64,000 nucleotides of DNA from contig CALYLX010000156.1 in NCBI GenBank assembly GCA_944990035.1, positions 434,001-498,000 on the forward strand, written 5' to 3'. Position 1 is the first letter of the stretch, and each line of letters begins with the position of its first letter. A program made the position numbers and the translations under genes. The DNA is from Clitopilus passeckerianus. Its lineage: Eukaryota > Basidiomycota > Agaricomycetes > Agaricales > Entolomataceae. The notes under the pieces were generated by a model. It had not been told where the DNA came from. It made no database searches and saw only the letters and a program-made list of their open reading frames with translations. Shown here piece by piece: positions 25,019-37,827 of the stretch.

Positions 25019-26719
25019 TCATGACGTCGCCTGTTCTGGTGATGCTGTCTGTTGTTTCTCTAGCTCCGCCTGAGCGTGCGCCACTGCTTCGGGAGTTGGC
25101 GCGGTATCCGCATTGGCAGATGCCTCGTTCGCCACGGGCTGAGCGTTTCTCCCTTTACCTGGTGGAGGCGGGTGATAAACCTTTTCCTGCAAGGAGCAAT
25201 GATCAACATCATCATTCATTCAATGTGTGCACATGCCCCCGTCGCAGAGGATTCGCGCTGCTCTGCGGAGTATCGTAAGAGCGCTCACCTTTTTCTTCTT
25301 GGGGTTCGCAGGTTTCGCATTCGGGTCGGGGTACGCCAGCTTCTCGATCTTCTGCCACTCTTCGTCCTTCTCAAACGCGCTCCTAATCGGCGCGAGGATG
25401 TCGGTGATGGCTTTGGAGACTGCGGCCTTGAGGTCCTTCGGATGGAGCTTCTTCGCGACGAAGTCGTCTACCATGTCTTGGTAGGTCGAGTAGTGCGTGT
25501 GGCCGCCGAACTTCGCGTCCCGCTCGATGGTGAAGACGGTGCCCTCTGGAGCGTCGTCTGTGATGAAGGGTTTCTGGTTGCCCTCGCCGGCCTCGAGGAG
25601 CTGGTCGCCCTGGATTCGGGCGATACGAAGCTGGCTTATCGGGATAAGCACAGCGCCGACGAAGGCGAGAACACCGTTGTTCTCCTTGTTTCCTTCCTCG
25701 CAGAAGGCGGATTTGACCTTTTTCTTTACGGCCTCGGCGGTGTCGATGAGGTCGATCTTGGAGTTTGGATCTGAGGAGGACATCTTTCCGCCTGAAAGAC
25801 CTGGAACCATGGCGTTCATCAGGTGGGCTCGTTTCTTGTATCCGAGCCGGGGAAGGTAGAGTTCAGCGAATGTGAAGATTTTTCGCTGTGATATACGTCA
25901 ATGGGCCGCCTTGATTGTAGCAGAGAACATGGCCACTTACTTGATCCAACCCTCCAAATTGGAAGTCTACGTCAAGGTATTGCTCATCAAGAGCCTGGAG
26001 TCCGGGGTATAATAGGCCACTGATGAGTGGACTTTCTACTTGTTTGACGACCTCTGCGCCGGCCTTCTTGGCATCGTGCTCAGAGACGATCGCACATAAT
26101 CGGTAGTTGTCGAGATTGTACTCCTTTGAGAGTTGGTAAGATGATCCCTTCACAAAGGTGAGTTGGGATGTTGGTATGCCGAGTGACTTGAAGACTGCTC
26201 GTAGCAGCTTCTCGTAATAGTCGCAGCGGTGGTTAATGAGTTCCCAAGGTGCCTTGAGATTATCCAAGACGGCGTGAAGATCTGTGATTGGGGGTACTGT
26301 TAGGACGGTTTTGGCCGAAAAAGACTGGTTCTATCGCTGACCTGCCAGCAAGATTTTGACCTAATACAGAGTTTTAGATAATGGACAAGGCTTTTCAGAA
26401 TCGATCTGTGACTCACCGCAACACCTGCTCTAAGGAAATCTGCAATCTTGGTCAGAGGTACGAAGTATCCAATATGCGCTGAACACAGGTCAGGCAACAT
26501 TTAGAGACTCTAGAAAGCATAGAGACATACGACGTCCGGTCGTTGCGGAACCTATAAGCCAATGAGCTACTGACATCCATTCGTAGCACGATACAAGCAC
26601 ATACCCCAGTAACATCTGGGTGTTTTGCCCTCTGCGAGGATGGCTTTGATTAAATCTCCTCCAAGGACCTCTTCTAGTCTTCGTGTAATGAGGTCGTACT
26701 TCTCTTCTGCGTTGCTCAT
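25019..26719 (-). CDS. TYS1: Cytoplasmic tyrosyl-tRNA synthetase
   Basis: Seven exons: 26605-26719, 26531-26551, 26417-26478, 26342-26360, 25941-26281, 25289-25885 and 25019-25186. They give 440 residues. It is a class I aminoacyl-tRNA synthetase: the HIGH-type motif reads HIGY at 47-50 and the second signature is KMSSS at 220-224. The body includes VKILLADLHA, the tyrosine-pocket segment [12 protein letters not shown], and [21 protein letters not shown]. The enzyme activates tyrosine with ATP and charges tRNA-Tyr. It is close to yeast Tys1 (394 residues) but carries a longer C-terminal tail of about 55 residues that starts PPPPGKGR and is rich in Ala, Pro and Gln. Two internal exons are tiny (21 and 19 bases). 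There is no mitochondrial presequence. Confidence 0.96.
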
Positions 26720-29429
26720 CGTGGACAGCGACAAAGGAACAAAATTTGTGGCCTTGATCGGACAGTGAGTCAATCTGCAGTGCATTCAGAAATGTCAATG
26801 ATCGAGGCGTATTTGGCAAGAGCCCTAGATGTAAATAGCATTGCCACGTTCTTTCCGCCGTTTATCCGCTTTTGTCTGATTCGGCCTCTTGACCTCCAAT
26901 AGCCAGTATCCGCTGCAGACGAGCATATGGTGGTGGTTGGGTGGTAGGCACCTTTTCGGGAACTTATATAAAACGTGCAGGAGGACTACCAAGAAAGGTT
27001 CAAGCACTGAAGTCTGTACAAAAGGGGAGAGTACTCACAAAGTGCTTCAACCAGTTTAACTCATATGATTGCCAATTCAAATAAACCTATGCTCGGAATA
27101 CCGGGCAGGTGTCCAGACTACGGCAAGAGGGCTTGGCACTCAAACCTGCTGATATCACAATCCTAGGATCGTGTAAGGAATGCTCTGAGGAATTGCCGAG
27201 GAAGGCCGCGGTTGAACGTTGAACACCCATCGTCTGGAGCATGAATCTGGTCAGTCATACCCCCCAGAATCAGCTGGAGAAAGCTTTCTTATTACTCAGG
27301 TCGAGCTTTTAGGTAGTTGAAGGATCTGCATACGATGCAGCAGCTTCAGTGCTTGAAGTTGGCCTCACGCGTCCTTAATTACGACGCGTCCCTGCTGATC
27401 TCGTGACCTGGTAGTGGGAATTCCGACGCGAAGTAGCCGACCGTGCTTGAACTCGAACGACCATGGCCGTCTTCTGGTTGGCTTCGCTTTTAGCAAATGC
27501 CCCTTGACATACCTCTGCTGCTCGCCGTAGGATGACCTACAGCTGAAATACCATGGTTCGACTACCGCGGCCATGCACTTCAATGCACACGTATGAAAAA
27601 TATCATAAGGGTGCTACTTTAAAACTCGGATTTTTGAGAGAAGCTTGGACCATGCTTTGCTTCTGGATGCTGACCAGATTATGCAAGCCTCGCTCAGGAC
27701 CGAGGGCGCAACAGCTTCTACAAAGCCTATGCATTGCTTCCGCTTGTCGTTCCCCGTATGTGGTACTCTCATTTTCGAATCTGCGTCTGCTCAGGGCTGA
27801 ATCGTATTCTAGGGTTAGTTGTCGTTATTGCCAACTGAAATACCCATTATGCGCGCAACATCTATACTTCACCTGCGTTCTCTGGACTGTGTTCAGCTTC
27901 AGCTCGCCGCTGTAAATTATTGCGGGGGTCTCACCTAGGTACCCGCGGTTGTATCCATTCGTCCTGACGCGTATGTCTCTCACTTCACTTTGTTCCGAAA
28001 TTGTTCGTTGAAAGTGCTAAAGGTCTGTTCAACAGCGCCAGTGAATGTCGTGATGTTACAACGTCCTCGAAGCCATTATGGGGGAAATGAGCTCAGGGGC
28101 GAGGGATCAAGGAGCGCCATCCTACTACCAGGGGGGCCGAACGGGTACATAACGAGACCAAAGGCACTGCAACTTGACTTGAACAAGGCCAAGCAATATT
28201 AGAAAAGGAAGCCTGGATTACGGCGACCAAACGCCTACTCGAAAGTAACACGGAAGTAAGCAAAGCAATCGTACCGAACACACCTCAAGACCAAATTACA
28301 ATTCCCGCTACCTTTTAAGGTCGTAGGGTTTATAGAGGAGAGTTTCCAACCATCAAGCAAACCCATCAACGGCGAATGCCTAAATCGCTGATCTCCGTGA
28401 TATCGCCTTGTCCACACCTTTCTCGAGTTGCCTCATCATGCCTCGTCCTATTTTCTGACGGTGAATGGATGTCCAGTCCATCGAATTCAGATAAATCCAT
28501 ATGTTTGACATGAACAAATTCTTATCTGATCCCACGGGTGCTCTCTGTTCCTCTCGGTTATGCTTGCCATCCGTCACAGCCTTGCCTGGCTCTTTTTGCC
28601 TTCATAGCGTTTGGTGAGGCAGGGACTGGAGCACTCAACCACGGTCGACAACAGCGAGTGGGTTAATCACCGACGGCACTTACAAAAAATGTCATGTGCT
28701 GGTCGTTGATTTGTTCCCAAGGAATCAATGTCGAGATTATGCCGGTGCCACTTTATATGCTTCATTGACGAGAGTCGACTAAGTAATTACCTGCTCCGCA
28801 AGACTGGTACATTTAGTTTTATAAGAATTCCCATACAAATCACAAGGGAGGTTGCAGGTCCCGAGCTACTTCGGTGAATTCTGAATTTTGGAGTTGAATT
28901 TCAGTAACGAGGAATCACGATAACACGTAGACTAGACTTCCGAGGTATATACAGAATGATCTCTATACACAGCTGAAAGCCAATGGTAGCGGGCCTTGCC
29001 GCTTGCCGGCCTTACTGAGTTATTACAGGCGTCAAGTGTTTGTCATCCTTCAGCAATCTTCACATGCACGGATTGTCTTCTCCGGAGCCGTAGCTCACGT
29101 TTTCGAGTCGACATCATCTTGAGGTGGCAATGTGGTGATGATCGGATAAGGGATTCGCTTCCGAACTGCCTTGATTAGTAGTGCTATGTGTTTCAATTCA
29201 AGGACTGGTGCGACTTCTTGCGGCATCATGGGCATTGGCGTTCATGTCCGTGCTATAGTCCTCTTAGCCATGACTCAACCAGGTTCCACAACGTTGCTCC
29301 ACCTAGCCCGGAATAGCGCGCTCATCGGAGGTTTTGAGCTCGCGAGTTGCAGTACTTAAATGCAGCTACTTTGAAGAGCTGACGCACATTATCGTTTCTC
29401 TTCTCTCCAAGCTCCTCATCACATCCAAC
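26720..29429. other. 2.7-kb gene-poor stretch
   Basis: No gene is supported. A plus-strand frame at 27553-27915 (120 codons, Cys- and Leu-rich) and other short frames lack domains and splice partners. The last few hundred bases before 29430 are the promoter side of the glutathione transferase gene. Confidence 0.5.
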
Positions 29430-30252
29430 ATGGTTCTCAAGCTTTACGGTGCACCCATCTCCACCATGACGAAGACCCTCGCCGCCGTCTTTATTGAAAA
29501 GGAGGTCCCATTCGAACTAGTCCTGGTTGACTTCATGGCCTCAGAGCACAAGTCTCCTGCCTACCTCGAGAAACAGCCTTTTGGACAGTTCCCTTACATC
29601 GTATGCATCAGATCACACACCTCGGGTTGCATTATTGATCCATTATTATAGGACGACGACGGATTCATCCTCTACGAAAGCCGTGCTATCGCTCGGTACA
29701 TTGAGGAGAAATACCCTAACCAAGGCACAAAGTTGATTCCTACCGACTTCAAGGCCAAGGCTTTGTTTGAGCAAGCTGCATCCGTGGAACAGAACAATTG
29801 GCACCCCTATGCGATGGCTGTCGTTACGGAAGGCGCGTTCAAGAAGTATGTCCAAATGTCATTGAGATCTTTAAGTGGACAATAGCTGACTCTGAGTCCT
29901 TTTAGATGGAAAGGTCTCACGACCGACGAAGAAGCACTTAAGCAGAACATAGAGGCTCTCGGTGCTCAACTTGACGTGTACGATAAGATTCTAGCTAAGC
30001 AGAGATATGTTGCAGGAGATGTAAGTCCCTCCCTTGCTTCCCATACGCTGCCTCCGACCTGACAACTACGCTATCTAGGAAATCACCCTCGTCGACTTCT
30101 TCCACCTCGCCTACGGATCATATCTCTCTGACGCGGGTAGCGAGATTATCTACACCAAGCCCAACGTCGCGAGATGGTTCAAAGAAATCTCGTCCCGTCC
30201 TTCTTGGCAGGCCGTCAAGGGCAAAGATAGCCAGTTCAAGGGGACTGCTTGA
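29430..30252 (+). CDS. Glutathione S-transferase, phi-class-like
   Basis: Four exons, 29430-29600, 29652-29845, 29906-30020 and 30079-30252, give 217 residues, the normal length for the family. The N-terminal thioredoxin fold begins VLKLYGAPISTMTKTLA, with a Ser in the catalytic position used by phi and related classes. The glutathione-binding turn reads KQPFGQFPYI, then DDDGFILYESRAIARYI with the ES pair that holds the gamma-glutamyl end. The helical C-terminal half has VAGDEITLVDF, the conserved fold-capping motif. The likely role is conjugation or reduction of electrophiles in the cytosol. It converges on transporter copy A across about 650 bases. Confidence 0.93.
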
Positions 30253-30904
30253 ACTCGGCCCTCATACTTTGTATCCGTAGAATTGTTGTAACTTGCTCTT
30301 CGACATTGGAATATCAGCGGCCTGGTAACTGGCCAGTATTGCATCTCATTTATTCCCTCAACCTCGGGGCGTGTATCGCGTCTCTAATGGATCGAGAAAA
30401 GGGCCTTTTGTTCTGGTGTTGGAACACGATTAGCTGTTCTGCCTCACAAAAAAACAGCTCTCGGACGGACATCGTCTGGGGCCCATTTCGAGTGGCCTTG
30501 AAGAGGAGAATGTTAGAGGCAGTCACAGGGTGGAAGATGCGTCACGCAACATATCACAGCGTTTGTAGGTCTTCTATGCGTAATTCTTTGCCCGTATCAA
30601 TGGGTGAGGATGCCCCTGTTAATGCTCTAGAGCCGCCTCAGTATGGGGAAATAATGAAAAGCTAAGAGAGTGCGAATGCTTAATCGTTCTATTCAAACGG
30701 CCCGGGTCATAACTAAGAAATATGTTTTCTCGCTATCTTGCCCATTATAGTTATGCATTAGGCAGGCTGTTAATTCCACTGTCGATAGGAGAGAAAGCTT
30801 CTTGGGCTCAGGTGTGTCCATAGTTCGTGAATATATTGGATATTATCGTACATAGCACACACAGCTCCAGAGAAGGCGCTGCATCAACTCGTGTACTACC
30901 GAGT
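30253..30904. other. Convergent 3' intergenic region
   Basis: This separates the GST from transporter copy A. The last ~120 bases before 30904 resemble the matching 3' flank of copy B (about 35290-35436), sharing a CTTGGGCTCAG stretch and an ATTATnGTACATA stretch. The duplicated unit therefore includes the 3' flank. Confidence 0.5.
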
Positions 30905-33308
30905 CTAGTGGCCAACGCGCTTTTCGAACACCGTTATTGATTCGACTTCATCAAAGTTGTACAGAGGTTCTAGCTTCGTGTCCTTCTTAAGGAATACCCA
31001 TCGTTTGATCCAATAAGGCAGGAAGGTCTTGACTTGGTAGGATACGTGGATGCGTGTTGGCACAGCGAAGACATAGTCGAGTTCTTCGAGAGTACGTTGC
31101 TTGGTTTCTGTACAATGTAAAACTTAGAATTATTTCCAGAAATGAAGGCTCAATCCAGCTTACCTGGCATCAAGAGGAAGATCATAACGAGAGCAACAAC
31201 GTTCAAAGCGGCATAAAAGCCAAAAGCTGGAAAGATTGTTAAAAGATGATTGGTCAATGGTCATAGGTGGAACGCACCACCCTGGGGTGTGAAGGCAGCC
31301 AGGATGCGGGGGAACGAGATTGACAATACCGCAGCCCAGAACAAGCAGGTAGCCACTGCCCAAGACCTATCATTTGTTCGTCAGCTACGATGACCATGAA
31401 ATAGAAAATGAATTTGACTTACATTCCCATCTCACGATGTGTGAGTGGGAAGACCTCTGCAGAATAGGTGAAAGGTACGGGTCCTTCTCCTGGGGAGTAG
31501 AAAGCGGCGAACATGAAGATGAACAGGGCAATGCATGGGATGCGGGCGGCGTTATCTTTCGGAATCCAGAAAGAGAATCCAGCAGCGAGTAAGGTCCAAG
31601 CCATGTTGGGGAAGGTGAAGAGTAGGAGATTGCGACGTCCGAAGGTGTCAATGGTCTGTGGATAATAGTTAGCTTATGATAACGAATATACGGGAGAGGT
31701 GAGAACCATACCCAAATAGCAGGGAAGGCGAAGACCCAGGTCACCATACCGAAGCCCCAAGACGCCAATAGTGCCTGCTTGGTTGTGTACCCAGCCTCTA
31801 CGAAGATGGTGGAGGAATAGAAGGCAATGATGTTGATGCCACACATCTGCTGGGCAATCATGACGACGAAGGATGCAAGAGTGGCACGGCGGAGGCGGGG
31901 GATAGTGAAGAGCTCAAAGAAGCGCGAGATGTAACTTCTGCCCTTAAGGACTGCGAATTCTTCGGAGAGTTGGCGGTGAACGTAGTATAAGTCTCGAGCG
32001 GCCTGCAGCTCTGTATTGCGGAGACGCTTGAAGGAATTCCAGGCGTCGCGGTAGCGGCCCTTCTTCATCAACCAACGGGGCGACTCTATAGAAAGATCAG
32101 ACCAACAGATCATGGATAAAAGTGGTATGTTTACCTGGGCAGAGGTAGATCAAGATAGTGAGAGGCACGGCAGGAATGAAAGCGGACCCTAGTTGGAGAC
32201 GCCAGGCAATGGGGCCGACTTGGAACAAGATTAGGTTTGCGGTGAAGCCTAACATGTTACCGAAGGCTGTCCAAAGCTGCCATGACATGACGAGACCTCC
32301 ACGAATGGCAGCCGGGGTATTTTCAGCTGCGAATACCGGGGATGTCGTTCCCTTGGGGCCCATTCCTAAGCCTAAGAGCAGACGACAAACCTAGAGGGGA
32401 TTTCAGAGAGGTGTGATTGGAGTGAAAGAATGAAGCTAGGACATACGAAGAGCTGCGGCCATGTTCGACAGAATCCTTGACCAATGACACTGAAAATACA
32501 GAAGATGCCGCAGAAGAAGAGAGTCCCGCGACGACCAAGGTAGTGGTTGAGTGGATCGGTCAACCAACAGCCAACCAGTGAGGCTCCAATGTAGGGTCTG
32601 ATTCGGAGGACATGCGACCAATGAGTGAATGGCGTCTGAAAGGCTCAGTGAGGCTCACCCTGAATTGATGGTACCAACAATCCACTGGTTTCTGACAGAG
32701 TTGGGGTCGGTATCAGAAGAATCGATACCAAATTCCACGGGGAAGGACAAGTTGGCACCATTAGATCCTGTCTCGTCCCAGCCCCTGAAAGTATATTAGG
32801 CATCCGAATACCATCAGTCTTATCGGGAAGGCTTACTGGACAGCAGCAGCAAGGCTGCATACCACCACTGTCATATAAAGGGGAAAAGGTTGTTTCCACT
32901 TGTCTGGAGACAAAATCAATATCTGGATGGTTGACAGATGCTGTCTCCGACACTTACGGGTGGATTCTTGACGGATAGCTTCGAGATCATTTTTGTCGAG
33001 CTCGGAGATGGTCTCAAATTCCTTCGGATTCTGGGCCAACAGGGCACCTTTCTTGAGAAGGTGCTCGATGTCTTCCATATCTTTCTCCCGGGCGAAGCGC
33101 TCTACCTGTCGTAGGAGCTTGTCCTTGGGGATCCCATGTAAAGGATTCTGGATCCTAGATATCACACAATTCATGAGCTTACAGGAGGGTGTCTAGTAAT
33201 TGCCAAAGCGTACCTTGCCTGAACATTGTTAGCCAAGTCAAGCTTCCTCTGGTCCTCGAGGTGTTCGGCAGAGTAGTCCTTCTCGAGAGAGGTTTTCTCG
33301 GAAGACAT
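30905..33308 (-). CDS. MFS sugar transporter, tandem copy A
   Basis: Eleven exons: 33214-33308, 32958-33154, 32837-32903, 32659-32784, 32447-32597, 32135-32390, 31712-32085, 31423-31655, 31278-31366, 31164-31226 and 30905-31107. They give 617 residues. About 100 hydrophilic N-terminal residues carry [18 protein letters not shown], as in fungal inositol/hexose-type SP-family porters. Twelve membrane helices follow, with [23 protein letters not shown] after helix 6, [14 protein letters not shown] in helix 7, DTFGRRN and [15 protein letters not shown] after helix 12. It is predicted to move a sugar or polyol with protons across the plasma membrane; the substrate cannot be assigned. Exon count and all exon lengths equal copy B. 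The promoter lacks the TATA box seen in copies B and C. Read on the minus strand, it is the most downstream of the three copies. Confidence 0.93.
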
Positions 33309-33800
33309 GGTTGAGTGCGTTGATCTGGGGGAAAGAGATGCGACCGTTCGAGTTCTCTCCAACGAAGTAGAAGGCCTCATATGGGGTCTTGCATTGTCAG
33401 GTGGCACGATCATGACAATCGATGACCTGCTGTTCAGAGGTTCTGTAACATCTGCGTCCTTCGCAAACAGATTCATCAACTTCTTTTACCCTTCTTCGCC
33501 CAGAATAGTGTTGGGCTCCCGACGACCGAAACTCATGTTTCAACCACCGAGCTATGTGAGAGATTACTTCAAACAACACCCCGCAAGCCAAACGGAAAGG
33601 CCAACGCATGGCGGGAGGCCAGGCCAGTTTTGGACACCGAGAGTAAACGAAAGTCTCTAGCTTTTAGATGGTTATTGCCTCAGTGATATTTTAAAAGTCG
33701 ACATGCTTGAGTTCGGCTTATGTGGGCTGCTTCTTCAACAGAATGCCGGAATCCATCGCATGGCGTGGAGTAGACATCCTACCCAGCTGTCATCGGTTTG
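33309..33800 (-). repeat. Duplicated promoter segment, copy A
   Basis: About 490 bases upstream of copy A align with the segment upstream of copy B. Shared blocks include CTGGGGGAAAGAGATGC next to the start codon, TTCTGTAACATCTGCGT, and CCCAGAATAGTGT. The sequence equivalent to the copy B TATA box is changed to TCATATGG (33377-33384). Confidence 0.6.
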
Positions 33801-35436
33801 TTCGAAGAATCCCACTATAGCAAGGGGGTCGGAGTTTTGGGCACAGAAGCACCTGAATAGGACCCGAGGATTGAACTAGAGAAGACATGATCCTACTGAC
33901 GATGGACTAATAAGACGAGTTGACAGAAGCCCCGCATCAGAGTCTCGTCGTAAGACGGATCAGGTAACCGATCACCTCCCCTACGCGATCCATGCATGAT
34001 GCATGTCAGAGAATTTGGATAAAGCCTACAACGATGTCTGAGTTGGGTCACCAGGATGTAAGAAGAGCCAGCGACTATGTGCTGCATCATGTGTCCTTCA
34101 TGATGCTCGCCAACGATCACATGGATCCCGTCATGGATCCCTTCCAGGCTATTGCCGTTCGACTCTCCTTCTTTGGCGGAGGTATGGTTACTGAAAGCTA
34201 CAGAAGGCCTCAGCAAACATCTCGGAGAGAGTGGAAACGACTAAACTTACTTTCCCAATCGTGTACCTTCTACCTTCGTGAAAGGATAATGAACTTTGTC
34301 CGAGATCTCCCTTCGTGCATTCTTAGGTACCGTATTGTAGGGAGAGTTCGTATCAGGAAACAATCGAAAGTCTAGTAGGAGCCTGACCAGGGACAAGTGA
34401 TGATGCGGGGAGGCGACATTTAATCCACTGGCAGTGGAAATTGTAACTCATTATTTTGAAGAGAGCACGAATCCTCGAGATCATCGAACGGAAGCCTTTA
34501 TATTTTTTGAGTCAAGGCCTACAAGCCATCTGTATTGGGCTGGTGCCTTCTTTCGTGCACGGAAGTCCTCTGGATTGCCAAACAGAGGCCAAGAGGTGAG
34601 AGGACATAGAGTGGTAGGCCCCTGCCAGCGGGGAAGAGCCGCAGGAGGAGATTTGAGAAGATTACTCCTACCAGAGAACGGTCAGGTGAAGGCACCCAAG
34701 CACCACCAAGTCAGTTATTGCAGGCTGTTTGAACCACTTGGACAATTTATGGCTCCATTTGTATATGGAGGAGTATCGTCTGTGAAGTGTGTTGAGGTGC
34801 TGGTCGGGTGCTTGCACAGAGGAGCTCTGACGTTCGGCTTGGATGATGGTGGTTCACATAAGAGAAGCATTCAGGGTTGGCTCCGCCATCACTACATATC
34901 GTAGATAGCAGCATTAACATGCATGTAAGTCTCTCCGACGTGCTAGTTTTCCCTTTCACTCTATCTATGCCGAACCTGGCAATGCTAAACTGATGAGTGC
35001 CGAAACTCTATGTGCGCGTTCACGATTTTGCCGCTCTGAGTGACGGGTCATCCCTTGAAGAGCAGAATTATGAGGGCAGCCATAGCGTGATAAAATGGAC
35101 CATAAACGATATCACAAGGGTTACATGCCCCAGTACGGTAGGTGATTCTTCGGCCGCATAATCAGTGAGAACTCCCTGTCAGTGCATAGATGACAACTCA
35201 AACCAGTGGGGGGTGGAGATGACTCCGTGGCTAAAAGAGCGCCTCCATGCAGGAATTAAGAGCAATCTTCTTAGTCTGAGGAAGGTCGAAGCCGCTTGGG
35301 CTCAGATGAACCCATTGTCCATAGACTCCCAAAAACGCGGATAACGAACTAGGAAATTGGACATTATTGTACATAACATACATAGCTCTAGAGAATATCC
35401 AGAGAAGGCGTTATATCTAATCGTAGGCTACATTAT
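33801..35436. other. Spacer between transporter copies A and B
   Basis: No gene is supported. A 156-codon plus-strand frame at 34434-34904 has no domain, hydrophobic segment or splice partner. The segment 33868-33935 loosely resembles a reversed tRNA but lacks a full anticodon arm. The 35290-35436 part belongs to the duplicated 3' flank of copy B. Confidence 0.45.
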
Positions 35437-37827
35437 CTAGTGGCCTGTACCCTTCTCGAATACCGTTATTGACTCGACTTCATCAAAGTTGTACAAAGGC
35501 TCCAGCTTCGCGTCCTTCTGGAAGAATATCCATCTCTTAATCCAGTAAGGCAGGAAGGTCTTGAGCTGGTAAGATACATGTCTACTTGTGGGCACAGCGA
35601 AGACGTAGTCGAGTTCTTCGAGAGTACGTTGCTTGGTTTCTGTAGAAGGTAGAAGTCAAAATCGTCTTCAGGTATTGGTTACACAATTTGACTTACCCGG
35701 CATCAAGAAGAAAATCATGACGAGGGCAACAACGTTCAAAGCGGCATAGAAGCCGAAAGCTAGAAGAGACATTTAGCCAATGGTCGTATATCGAAGTCCA
35801 ACCAAACGTACCGCCCTGGGCTGTGAATGCAGCCAAGATACGAGGGAAGGAAATGGACAATACGGAAGCCCAGAACAAGCAGGTAGCCACTGCCCAAGAC
35901 CTATCTCGTACTTGTCAGCGATGACAACAGAATAATAGAAAGTAACTTGACTTACATTCCCATCTCACGATGAGTAAGGGGGAACACCTCTGCAGAGTAG
36001 GTGAAAGGTACCGGACCTTCTCCCGGGGAGTAGAAGGCAGCGAACAAGAAGACGAAAAGGGCAATGCAAGGGATGCGGGCGCCATTGTCTTTTGGGATCC
36101 AGAATGAGAACCCTGCAGCGAGCAAGGTCCAGGCCATGTTGGGGAAGGTGAACAGCAGGAGATTGCGACGTCCAAAGGTATCGATGGTCTGTGGATAACA
36201 GTTAGCCTAGGACAACGACCATAAAGAAGATGTGAAAACATACCCATACGGCGGGGAAGGCAAAGAGCCAGTTGACCATTCCATAGCCCCACGAAGCCAG
36301 GAGTGCCTGCTTGGTTGTGTATCCGGCCTCGACGAAGATCGTGGAGGAATAGAAGGCAATGATGTTGATGCCACACATCTGCTGGGCAATCATGACGACG
36401 AAGGATGCAAGAGTGGCACGGCGGAGGCGGGGTACAGTAAAGAGCTCGAAGAAGCGCGAGATGTAGCTGCTGCCCTTGAGGACTGCGAATTCTTCGGAGA
36501 GTTGGCGGTGGACATAGTACAGATCACGGGCTGCTTGTAATTCCGTATTGCGGAGGCGCTTGAAGGAGTTCCAGGCTTCACGATAGCGACCCTTCTTCAT
36601 CAACCAACGGGGTGACTCTATAGAAACGTTTAGACCAACAGATCACTAGATACAATTGGCATGTTTACCTGGGCAGAAGTAGATCAAAGCAGTGAGAGGA
36701 ATAGCAGGAATGAAAGCAGATCCCAATTGGAGACGCCAGGCAATGGGGCCGACTTGGAACAAGATCAGGTTTGCAGTGAAACCCAACATGATGCCGAATG
36801 CTGTCCAAAGCTGCCATGACATGACGAGACCTCCACGAATGTTAGCGGGGGTGTTTTCAGCGGCGAACACTGGGGATGTCGTTGCCTTAGGACCCATTCC
36901 TAAGCCCAAGAGCAGACGGCAGATCTGGAAGGGATTTAGACAGCTGCGACATGAGTGAAAGAAGTTAAGGACATACGAAAAGTTGGGGCCATGTTTGACA
37001 GAATCCTTGACCGAGAACACTGAAGATGCAGAAGATGCCGCAGAAGAAGAGAGTTCCACGACGACCAAGGTAGTGATTGAGCGGATCAGTTAACCAGCAG
37101 CCGACGAGTGAGGATGCAATGTAAGGTCTGAAGACATGAAACAAGTCAATGGACGAAGTTTCGAAAGCAGAGTGAGGCTCACCCTGAGTTGATGGTACCA
37201 ACAATCCACTGGTTACGGACAGAGTTGGGATCGCTATCGGAAGGGTCGATACCAAATTCCACGGGGAAGGACAAGTTGGCGCCATTAGATCCCGTCTGAT
37301 CCCATCCTCTGACACCATGTTCAGCATCCGAATACTATCGGTGATAACGGGAATCTTACTGTACAGCAGCGGCGAGACTGCAGACGATGACCGTCATATA
37401 AAGAGCGAAAGGTTGTTTCCATTTGTCTGGAAATGAAGTCAATATCTGGACGGTTGACTAAGACTAATTGGACATACGTGTGGTCTCCCGACGGATAGCC
37501 TCGAGATCATTCTCGTCGAGCTCAGTGATGGTCTCAAATTCCTTCGGATTCTGAGCCAGCAGAGCACCCTTCTTGAGAAGGTGCTCGATATCTTCCATGT
37601 CTTTCTCCCGGGCGAACTGCTCTACTTGTCGTAGAAGCTTGTCCTTAGGGATCCCGTGTAAAGGATTCTGGATCCTAGATATCACATACACATGAGCTAC
37701 CATAGATATGTATAGTCACTACCAAAGCTTACCTTGCCTGAACATTGTTAGCCAAGTCAAGCTTCCTCTGGTCCTCGAGGTGTTCAGCAGAGTAATCCTT
37801 CTCGAGAGAGGTTTTCTCGGAAGACAT
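35437..37827 (-). CDS. MFS sugar transporter, tandem copy B
   Basis: Eleven exons: 37733-37827, 37478-37674, 37360-37426, 37183-37308, 36977-37127, 36669-36924, 36244-36617, 35956-36188, 35812-35900, 35697-35759 and 35437-35639. They give 617 residues, each exon being the same length as in copy A. The protein differs from A at scattered positions, for example [12 protein letters not shown] in place of [12 protein letters not shown]. It keeps every family motif: [24 protein letters not shown], and a C-terminal [15 protein letters not shown] segment. It has no frameshift or stop and is expected to be functional. A TATA-like TTATATAG lies 70-77 bases before the start codon. A and B are each other's closest relatives here, and introns as well as flanks remain alignable, so their duplication is the younger one. 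Confidence 0.93.

Noticed and set aside
33868..33935. tRNA-like segment on the minus strand with GTTCAATCC
   Set aside because: The T-stem does not pair and there is too little sequence for an anticodon arm between the D-like part and the B-box.
34434..34904. 156-codon plus-strand frame between transporter copies A and B
   Set aside because: No domain, signal, hydrophobic segment or splice partner; it lies in spacer DNA.
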